Both the position numbers and the translations under genes were made by a program. Below are positions 1 through 5,222 of a DNA stretch of 5,222 nt, in pieces. Numbering within the stretch: the stretch's first letter is position 1; each line of letters begins with the position of its first letter. Location: assembly GCA_023414155.1 (NCBI GenBank), contig JAEZOG010000137.1:1-5222 (forward strand), given 5' to 3'. The DNA comes from Cyanobacteria bacterium OH_CFB_184. GTDB lineage: Bacteria > Cyanobacteriota > Vampirovibrionia > Gastranaerophilales > Gastranaerophilaceae. The notes under the pieces were generated by a model. It made no database searches. It was not told the DNA's origin and was given only the letters and a program-made list of their open reading frames with translations.

Positions 1-1046
1 GATATAACAGGCTTGTTCCAGATTGATGCCTCGAGTGGATTATGACCGCCTGTATTAGAAAAACTTCCGCCGATAAACGCCAGATAAGATACTGAAAAGA
101 GTTTTGATAATTCGCCCATTGTATCTAGCATTATGATTTCATTCTTATCAAATTTATCGTTTTTGCTTCTTTTTCCATAAGAATAATTTGTTGATTTTAT
201 CAAAGCTTCAACCTGCTCATATCGTTGGGGGTGCCTTGGTGCGAGCAACAACTTTATATCTTGATGTTTTTCTTTTAGAGATTTAAATACATTTAAGACT
301 ATTTCATCCTCGCCTGAATGAGTACTGGCAGCAACGATAAGTCTGTTATTATTAATTGACAATGATTGAGCTAATTTTTCTATTTCTTCACCTGTTAATG
401 AAGGCTCAATATCAAATTTTAAGTTGCCCATAACTTTTGTTCTAGAAGGGTCTGCACCGATATCAATAATCCTCTTTGCATCATCTTCAGACTGCATCAA
501 TATAAGCTCGTAATTTGATAATATTCTTTTAAAGATTAATTTGAATTTCTTATAGCCTTTATAAGAATTAGGCGATATTCTGCCATTAACTATGTATACT
601 TTAATATTTTTAGCTTTAGCAATACTGACAAAAGCAGGCCAGATTTCAGTTTCCGCAATAATGACTTTTGAAGGTTTGTACACATTAAAAAACGAAATAA
701 CACTAAAAAAGAAATCATAAGGAAAATAAGTAATCTTATCGACATAATCTATAAGTGTCTTATTTGCTACTTCTTGCCCTGTTCTTGTTGTTGTTGTCAA
801 AATTATATTAATTTCAGGATGAGCAACACGTGTTTTTTTAACTAATTCTGCGATAGCGTTTACTTCTCCAACAGAAACAGCATGGAAAACTATAGTTTCT
901 TTATTTTTAAATTCAGATTTCTTATAAAAACCAATTTTTTCATAAAAACCAGCTCTAAATTTTGGTTGGACAACAAAAGCAACTATGATTACAGGCAAAA
1001 GTAACAGTGCAAATATTGGTGCTATTATGTAGTACAAAAAAAACAT
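1..1046 (-). CDS. waaA: 3-deoxy-D-manno-octulosonic acid (Kdo) transferase, 3' end cut off by window
   Basis: WaaA (KdtA, family GT30) transfers Kdo from CMP-Kdo onto the lipid A precursor at the inner face of the cytoplasmic membrane, starting the LPS core. 348 codons are visible with no stop. The family is usually about 420-430 residues, so roughly 80 C-terminal residues lie outside the window. Residues 3-26 form a hydrophobic N-terminal anchor. Family signatures then follow in order: HAVSVGEVNA at 55-64 (E61 matches the catalytic Glu of the family), AETEIWP at 131-137, VNGRIS at 153-158, MGNLKFD at 206-212, ASTHSGE at 240-246, PRHP at 270-273, DTMGEL at 308-313 and GGSFSNTGGHNPLE at 326-339. 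The ATG lies one base after the secA stop and has an AGGA five bases upstream, which supports this start. Whether it adds one, two or more Kdo units cannot be read from sequence. Confidence 0.95.
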   Translation of the reverse strand, partial: MFFLYYIIAPIFALLLLPVIIVAFVVQPKFRAGFYEKIGFYKKSEFKNKETIVFHAVSVGEVNAIAELVKKTRVAHPEINIILTTTTRTGQEVANKTLIDYVDKITYFPYDFFFSVISFFNVYKPSKVIIAETEIWPAFVSIAKAKNIKVYIVNGRISPNSYKGYKKFKLIFKRILSNYELILMQSEDDAKRIIDIGADPSRTKVMGNLKFDIEPSLTGEEIEKLAQSLSINNNRLIVAASTHSGEDEIVLNVFKSLKEKHQDIKLLLAPRHPQRYEQVEALIKSTNYSYGKRSKNDKFDKNEIIMLDTMGELSKLFSVSYLAFIGGSFSNTGGHNPLEASIWNKPVI

Positions 1047-1047
1047 T

Positions 1048-3837
1048 TTAATCCTGCTTGTTTAATCCACAACACTTTTTGTATTTTTTTCCGCTACCAC
1101 AAGGGCACAAATCATTTCTACCTACCTTGTCATGAGTGATTGGCTGATTTGTTGCTTCTTCATCATAGTGGAAACTTTCAGCTGCTTTTGATAACTCTGT
1201 TTCAATAACATCTTCATCACGTTGATTTATGATTTGAACGCCAAACTTAGTTCTAAATAAGTGTCTAACTGTTTCGCTTTGGATCTCATACATCATATTA
1301 TTGAAAAGCTCAAACGCTTCTTTTTTATACTCGATAAGCGGATCTTTTTGACCGTATGCTCTAAGGCCAATCCCTTCTCTTAGCATATCGATATTATGCA
1401 AGTGATCAATCCACTTGTTATCAATAACTCTTAGAAGAACATCTCTTTCGATATTTCTCATAACATTATTATTCTCAAAAGGCTTTTGAGGAATGCTATT
1501 TTCTTCATATTGAGCTACAACTTGATTATAAAATTCAATTGTTTTTGTCTCATGCTCTTTGTATGCTTCGATAGCAAAGTCTTTTATTTTCTGGTAAATA
1601 TTGTCAAATCTAAGACCTTGAATATCCTTAACTTCTATATGACTTAATTGAGGAATCATTGAGTGAATTTCTCTGACTAGACCTTGCAAGTCTTCATAGA
1701 TATATTCTTCAGGGTTCATATCAGGTGTGATATAACTTTTGAGGATTCTATCTATTTCTTTTTCAGTCATATAATGAATATCAGCTGAAAGGTTTTCACC
1801 TTTTAATACTTTCTTTCTTTGAGAATAGAATTTTTCACGCTGAATATTCATAACATCATCATATTCAAGTACGTGCTTTCTTATGTCAAAGTGATAAGTT
1901 TCAACTTTTTTCTGAGAGCTTTGTATTTGTCTTGTGATCAATGGTGATTCAATAGCCATAGTTTCATCAACATTCAATGACTCCATGAGGTTGAATACAT
2001 GCTGACCGCCAAATATTCTCATCAAGTTATCTTCTAATGATAAAAAGAATCTTGTTGAACCAGGGTCACCTTGTCTACCCGCTCTACCTCTAAGTTGATT
2101 ATCAATCCTTCTTGATTCGTGGCGTTCTGTACCGATAACATGCAAACCACCTGCTTCAACGACTTTATTGTGTTCAAGTTCCGTGATTCTTCTTGCTTCA
2201 GCTAGAGCCATTTCTTTTTTATCTTCGTAGTTCGGAGTTGTTTCAGGATTGTATCCTTTTTCTTCTAAAAATTCTTTTGCTAAATATTCAGGGTTACCGC
2301 CTAAAAGAATGTCAGTACCACGACCAGCCATATTTGTAGCTATAGTTACTGCTCCAGCTCTACCGGCTTGCGCAATGATATAAGCTTCTTTTTCGTGGTG
2401 TTTTGCGTTTAATATGTGGTGTTTTACACCTTTCTTTTTAAGAATAGATGCGATAAATTCTGATTTCTCGATACTTATAGTACCGACCAATACAGGTCTT
2501 TCTTTTTTATGCATTTCTATGATTTCATCAACTACAGAAAGATATTTTTGTCTCTCTGTTTTATAGATGACATCTGGCATGTCGTTTCTTATATCTTTTT
2601 TATTTGTAGGAATACTTGTAACTTCAAGAGCATATATTTTTCCAAACTCTGCTTCTTCTGTCATCGCAGTACCTGTCATACCAGAAAGTTTCGGGTAAAG
2701 TCTAAATAAGTTTTGGAAGGTTATACTTGCAAGAGTTTGTGTTTCGTCTTGGATTTTGACGTTTTCTTTTGCTTCAACTGCTTGATGAAGGCCGTCAGAC
2801 CAGCGTCTACCATCCATTAATCTACCGGTGAATTCATCTACAATAACTACTTCACCATTTTTTATTACATAATCTGTATCAAGCGCGAACAATTCTTTTG
2901 CTTTTAAAGCTTGCAATAGATGGTGTGCATATTGGTTTGATACATCGAATAAATCTTCTATTTGAAGTATTTCTTGTGCTTTATCAATACCTTCTTCAGT
3001 TAAAATTATATTTTTATTTTTTTCATCGATTTCATAGTCTGAATCTTTTGCAAGTTGAGGAGCTATCTTAGCCATTGTTCTATAAAGCTCTGCTGATTTT
3101 TCAAGTCTTCCACTTATAATCAAAGGGGTTCTAGCTTCATCGATCAAAATACTATCAACTTCATCTATAATTGCATAGAAATATGGTCTTTGTACTTGTT
3201 GTTCCAAGCTTCCAGCCATATTATCTCTTAAATAATCGAAACCAAATTCGTTGTTTGTACCGTAAGTGATATCACAATCATATGCTGCTTTTTTCTTTTC
3301 ATGATCAAAATCATTTCTATCAGAAAGAACAACCCCAACAGTAAGTCCTAAGAACTTAAAGATGCGTCCCATCCACTCACTGTCTCTTTTTGCCAGATAA
3401 TCATTTACTGTAACAATATGAACGCCTTTACCGGTAAGAGCATTCAAGTACGCTGGAAGTGTAGCAACCAGGGTTTTACCCTCACCTGTTCTCATCTCAG
3501 CGATATGACCTTCGTGTAAGAATATTCCACCAATTAACTGAACGTCGAAATGGCGCATATTAAGAACTCTTTTACCAGCTTCACGGACTGTAGCAAACGC
3601 TTCAGGTAATAGTTTATCTAACGCTTCTTTTTCTAAAGCTTTATCTTTTTCAGGATTATCAGATTTTGGCCTATTGGCTAAAAACTCTTTAAATTCAATA
3701 GTTTTGGCTTTTAGTTGTTCATCACTAAGTGATGCAAATTCTGGTTCTATCGAATTTATATGGTCAACAACCGGCAGTACCTTCTTTACTTTTCTTTCAT
3801 TTGGGTTGCCGAGTAATTTTAATAAAAGATCAATCAT
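1048..3837 (-). CDS. secA: preprotein translocase ATPase SecA, complete, with SEC-C zinc tail
   Basis: SecA is the ATP-driven motor that pushes unfolded preproteins through the SecYEG channel. It acts in the cytoplasm and on the inner membrane. At 929 residues it is near the family norm (E. coli 901). The start MIDLLLKLLGNPNERK matches the usual SecA N-terminus. Visible in order: Q-motif MRHFDVQ at 94-100; Walker A TGEGKT at 117-122 (K121); Walker B DEVD at 225-228 followed by DEARTPLIISG; the preprotein cross-linking domain at roughly 230-380; SGMTGTA at 385-391; TNMAGRGTDI at 501-510; QLRGRAGRQGDPG at 581-593 with the arginine fingers R585 and R588; the helical scaffold, wing and two-helix finger region at about 620-860; a variable acidic linker at about 872-905; and CPCGSGKKYKKCCG at 911-924. 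The four zinc ligands are C911, C913, C922 and C923 (the last is His in E. coli), a site known to bind SecB and phospholipids. All key ATPase residues are present. It is the first gene of a unit with waaA. Confidence 0.99.
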   Translation of the reverse strand: MIDLLLKLLGNPNERKVKKVLPVVDHINSIEPEFASLSDEQLKAKTIEFKEFLANRPKSDNPEKDKALEKEALDKLLPEAFATVREAGKRVLNMRHFDVQLIGGIFLHEGHIAEMRTGEGKTLVATLPAYLNALTGKGVHIVTVNDYLAKRDSEWMGRIFKFLGLTVGVVLSDRNDFDHEKKKAAYDCDITYGTNNEFGFDYLRDNMAGSLEQQVQRPYFYAIIDEVDSILIDEARTPLIISGRLEKSAELYRTMAKIAPQLAKDSDYEIDEKNKNIILTEEGIDKAQEILQIEDLFDVSNQYAHHLLQALKAKELFALDTDYVIKNGEVVIVDEFTGRLMDGRRWSDGLHQAVEAKENVKIQDETQTLASITFQNLFRLYPKLSGMTGTAMTEEAEFGKIYALEVTSIPTNKKDIRNDMPDVIYKTERQKYLSVVDEIIEMHKKERPVLVGTISIEKSEFIASILKKKGVKHHILNAKHHEKEAYIIAQAGRAGAVTIATNMAGRGTDILLGGNPEYLAKEFLEEKGYNPETTPNYEDKKEMALAEARRITELEHNKVVEAGGLHVIGTERHESRRIDNQLRGRAGRQGDPGSTRFFLSLEDNLMRIFGGQHVFNLMESLNVDETMAIESPLITRQIQSSQKKVETYHFDIRKHVLEYDDVMNIQREKFYSQRKKVLKGENLSADIHYMTEKEIDRILKSYITPDMNPEEYIYEDLQGLVREIHSMIPQLSHIEVKDIQGLRFDNIYQKIKDFAIEAYKEHETKTIEFYNQVVAQYEENSIPQKPFENNNVMRNIERDVLLRVIDNKWIDHLHNIDMLREGIGLRAYGQKDPLIEYKKEAFELFNNMMYEIQSETVRHLFRTKFGVQIINQRDEDVIETELSKAAESFHYDEEATNQPITHDKVGRNDLCPCGSGKKYKKCCGLNKQD
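1052..1055 (-). promoter_or_regulatory. ribosome binding site of waaA, inside the end of secA
   Basis: Read on the minus strand, an AGGA lies within the last codons of secA, five bases before the waaA ATG. The secA TAA and the waaA ATG are separated by a single A. The site therefore sits where ribosomes finishing secA would stop, which suggests coupled translation and fixes the waaA start. Confidence 0.6.
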
Positions 3838-3849
3838 TATTTAAACTAT

Positions 3850-3854
3850 CCCCT
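3850..3854 (-). promoter_or_regulatory. probable ribosome binding site of secA, widely spaced
   Basis: Read on the minus strand, AGGGG is the only Shine-Dalgarno-like run upstream of the secA ATG. It lies 12 bases from the start codon, longer than the usual 5-9. No better ATG lies nearer, and the N-terminal residues match the family, so the start is kept. The wide spacing may lower translation or reflect a folded leader. Confidence 0.45.
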
Positions 3855-3890
3855 GTCTAAACATCATATTTATATTTATGAGAGAATTTT

Positions 3891-3919
3891 ATCATATAAA
3901 TAATTTTTATAAAGGTTAA
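3891..3919 (-). promoter_or_regulatory. predicted sigma-70-type promoter for secA-waaA
   Basis: On the minus strand, TTAACC (-35, 4 of 6 consensus bases) and TATGAT (-10, 5 of 6) are separated by exactly 17 bases. A transcript would begin near 3884, giving a leader of about 47 bases before the secA ATG. The region is very AT-rich, so chance matches are common. The exact spacing and position in the divergent gap make it the best candidate. Confidence 0.45.
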
Positions 3920-3922
3920 AAG

Positions 3923-3952
3923 TTGACCAAAAGAACATAAATTTAGGATAAT
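3923..3952 (+). promoter_or_regulatory. predicted sigma-70-type promoter for the MscS gene
   Basis: TTGACC (-35, 5 of 6 consensus bases) and GATAAT (-10, 5 of 6) are separated by 18 bases. Transcription would begin near 3959, about 27 bases before the ATG at 3986. It points away from the secA promoter, and the two -35 elements are only three bases apart. Confidence 0.5.
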
Positions 3953-3971
3953 TATTAAAAAATAAACAAAA

Positions 3972-3980
3972 GAAAGTGAG
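3972..3980 (+). promoter_or_regulatory. ribosome binding site of the MscS gene
   Basis: GAAAGTGAG is a purine-rich Shine-Dalgarno-like run ending five bases before the ATG at 3986. It supports that start over later in-frame ATGs. Confidence 0.55.
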
Positions 3981-3985
3981 ATTAT

Positions 3986-4861
3986 ATGCAATCAATTAGT
4001 TTATCAAAAATCATAGAATTTCTTAGTACGCTAAGTATACAAGGATTTCTTAGCTCAAAGTTATTTATAGTGATTGTGTCCGTATTACTGTTATGTATTA
4101 TTCTCAAACTATCACATGTGATGGTTAAAAAATTCACAAAAAATATTATCGCTTCAACCGATAACACAGAAAGAATAAAAGAAATCAACACTATATCTCA
4201 CATCGTAAAATCTGCGCTTGATACAATAATTGCTCTTGTCATCATAATGACAATGCTCACAAAATTAGGGATTGATATTAGACCGATTTTAACAGCAGCA
4301 GGAGTCATGGGTGTTGCTGTAGGTTTTGGTGCTAAAAGGTTCGTAGAAGACATAATCACAGGGCTTATAATCCTGCTTGAAGGTCAAATTAGAGTTGGTG
4401 ATGTTGTTGAGATCGGGGATAAAACTGGTACTGTAGAAAAAATCGATTTAAAAATGGTAGTTTTAAGAGACCTGCACGGTAGAGTTCACTACATCAGAAA
4501 CGGTATGATTGATATAGTTACAAACCTAACTCGTGACTTTTCTTATTACGTTCTAGAACTAGGTATTTCTTATAACGAAAATGTAGATAGAGTTTTAGAC
4601 ACCTTAAAAGATATTTTCAACAACGAGCTTATGACAAACCCAAAAATGTCAGAAAATGTACTTGGAGATATCGAAATACTAGGACTGGATTCATTCTCTG
4701 ATTCATCAGTTGTTGTCAAAGTCAGAATAAAAACTAGACCAATGCATCAATGGCTTATCGGAAGAGAATTCAATAGATTAATCAAGAACAAGTTTGATGA
4801 ACTAAAAATCGAAATTCCATTCTTGCAAACAAAACTGCATATCGTAAAAAAAGAAGATTAG
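3986..4861 (+). CDS. mscS: small-conductance mechanosensitive channel, MscS family
   Basis: MscS proteins are homoheptameric inner-membrane channels that open under membrane tension and release solutes during hypo-osmotic shock. At 291 residues this is a minimal three-helix member, close to E. coli MscS (286) and Bacillus YkuT-type proteins. Visible: TM1 at about 24-44; a charged loop; TM2 at about 75-94; the pore helix TM3 at about 98-133 with the Gly/Ala-packed run AAGVMGVAVGFGA at 104-116; the beta domain from RVGDVVEIGDKTGTVEKI (136-153) to about 183; and the alpha/beta C-terminal domain at about 185-285, ending in the family signature around 251-280 (RPMHQW, RE and IPF). At the TM3 bend the sequence is AKRFVED (116-122), with Lys117 where most relatives have Gln. 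No extra N-terminal helices or cyclic-nucleotide domain are present. It is transcribed divergently from secA as a single gene, with a hairpin terminator behind it. Confidence 0.95.
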   Translation: MQSISLSKIIEFLSTLSIQGFLSSKLFIVIVSVLLLCIILKLSHVMVKKFTKNIIASTDNTERIKEINTISHIVKSALDTIIALVIIMTMLTKLGIDIRPILTAAGVMGVAVGFGAKRFVEDIITGLIILLEGQIRVGDVVEIGDKTGTVEKIDLKMVVLRDLHGRVHYIRNGMIDIVTNLTRDFSYYVLELGISYNENVDRVLDTLKDIFNNELMTNPKMSENVLGDIEILGLDSFSDSSVVVKVRIKTRPMHQWLIGREFNRLIKNKFDELKIEIPFLQTKLHIVKKED

Positions 4862-4902
4862 ATAAATAATTTGAAAACGAAATCTAACATTTTAATAGAT
4901 AA

Positions 4903-4931
4903 AAAAGAGACAGTTTAAAACTGTCTCTTTT
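4903..4931. terminator. bidirectional intrinsic terminator between convergent genes
   Basis: AAAAGAGACAG at 4903-4913 pairs perfectly with CTGTCTCTTTT at 4921-4931 (11 bp) around a seven-base loop TTTAAAA, which could close further by T-A pairs. On the minus strand the stem runs straight into six T, a good U-tract for the gene ending at 4953. On the plus strand the downstream arm ends in TTTT and is followed by an AT-rich stretch with six more T, serving the MscS gene that stops at 4861. The position between two convergent stop codons fits a shared terminator. Confidence 0.85.
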
Positions 4932-4952
4932 AATTATTTTTTGTTAGTTTGT

Positions 4953-5222
4953 TTATTCTTCAGCTGCTCCAGCTAGATTTAGAACAACTTTTCCGGCTAA
5001 TTCTTTAATATTTGTATGTCCATCTTTATCAGCATCTGCTGCAGCTGCAAGACCTGCTGAACCGCCTGCAGCGTAAGTTAATGCGCGTTTTACACCATTA
5101 ACTGCTTTTGCTTCAGGCAAAGCATCTGCTTCAATACCATTTGATGCGAATTTTTTACCAAAATCCATTACTTTGTCAGCACCATCTTTTATAAATTTTT
5201 GAACTTTTTTCTCTGTGTTAAG
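4953..5222 (-). CDS. Ala-rich protein of unknown function with one EF-hand-like loop, N-terminus outside window
   Basis: I do not recognise this family. 89 codons are open from the window edge to a TAA at 4953-4955. The first in-frame ATG (5168) has no Shine-Dalgarno sequence upstream. The 18 preceding codons read as an amphipathic, Lys-rich helix that continues smoothly through it, so the real start probably lies beyond 5222. Counting from the first full visible codon: a Lys-rich amphipathic segment at 4-25, a short polar stretch, an Ala/Gly-rich helix-like run at 47-62, then DADKDGHTNIKE at 63-74. That 12-residue stretch has Asp at loop positions 1, 3 and 5, Gly at 6 and Glu at 12, as in a calcium-binding EF-hand, but Thr instead of the usual Ile/Val/Leu at position 8. 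The tail is hydrophobic and ends LAGAAEE. No signal peptide can be judged without the N-terminus. A terminator follows the stop, which supports expression as a gene end. Confidence 0.65.
   Translation of the reverse strand, partial: LNTEKKVQKFIKDGADKVMDFGKKFASNGIEADALPEAKAVNGVKRALTYAAGGSAGLAAAADADKDGHTNIKELAGKVVLNLAGAAEE

Noticed and set aside
2509..2709. 66-residue plus-strand reading frame opposite secA
   Set aside because: It is the antisense shadow of a well conserved part of SecA. It has no ribosome binding site and a Cys/Phe-rich composition typical of reverse-frame noise.
3838..3985. Riboswitch or structured RNA in the secA-MscS gap
   Set aside because: The gap is only 148 bases, mostly A and T, and I found no convincing long stem or conserved aptamer element. 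Only promoter and ribosome binding signals are supported.
3982..4191. 69-residue minus-strand reading frame opposite the start of the MscS gene
   Set aside because: It lies opposite the conserved channel gene, and its hydrophobic look only mirrors the codons for TM1. There is no support for translation.
4903..4931. Inverted repeat as a mobile-element end or operator
   Set aside because: Its place between convergent stops, its perfect stem and the flanking T-runs are fully explained by a terminator. No transposase or target duplication is visible.
4953..5168. Taking the ATG at 5168 as the true start of the EF-hand-like gene (71 residues)
   Set aside because: There is no Shine-Dalgarno sequence before it, and the frame stays open to the window edge with protein-like, helix-forming codons, so it is more likely an internal Met.

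Overview
The window comes from an AT-rich, diderm (LPS-making) bacterium. It holds three confidently identified genes and one partial gene of unknown function. The presence of a Kdo transferase (waaA) implies an outer membrane with Kdo-containing lipid A. SecA is full length, with the zinc-binding SEC-C tail. The wording of its motor core resembles, from memory, SecA of the cyanobacterial lineage. Low G+C, LPS synthesis and this SecA together make a non-photosynthetic cyanobacterial relative (Melainabacteria / Vampirovibrionia, for example Gastranaerophilales) a reasonable guess. That placement is inference and was not computed.

Layout. Positions 1-1046, minus strand: waaA, with its 3' end cut off by the window edge. 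Positions 1048-3837, minus strand: secA, complete. Its stop codon is one base from the waaA start, so the two are almost certainly co-transcribed (secA first) and probably translationally coupled. Positions 3838-3985: a 148-bp divergent intergenic region with back-to-back promoter-like elements, one towards secA-waaA and one towards the next gene. Positions 3986-4861, plus strand: a small MscS-type mechanosensitive channel. Positions 4862-4952: a short convergent spacer with a hairpin that can act as a terminator in both directions. Positions 4953-5222, minus strand: the C-terminal 89 residues of an Ala-rich protein of unknown function that carries one EF-hand-like calcium-loop motif; its start lies beyond the window.

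The three recognised genes all concern the cell envelope: protein export through SecYEG (SecA), Kdo addition to lipid A (WaaA) and osmotic pressure release (MscS). I see no mobile element, CRISPR array, tRNA, rRNA or phage gene, and no clear sign of a new multi-gene system. The least explained parts are the EF-hand-like fragment, the short leader ORF before secA and the charged pore hinge of the MscS protein.
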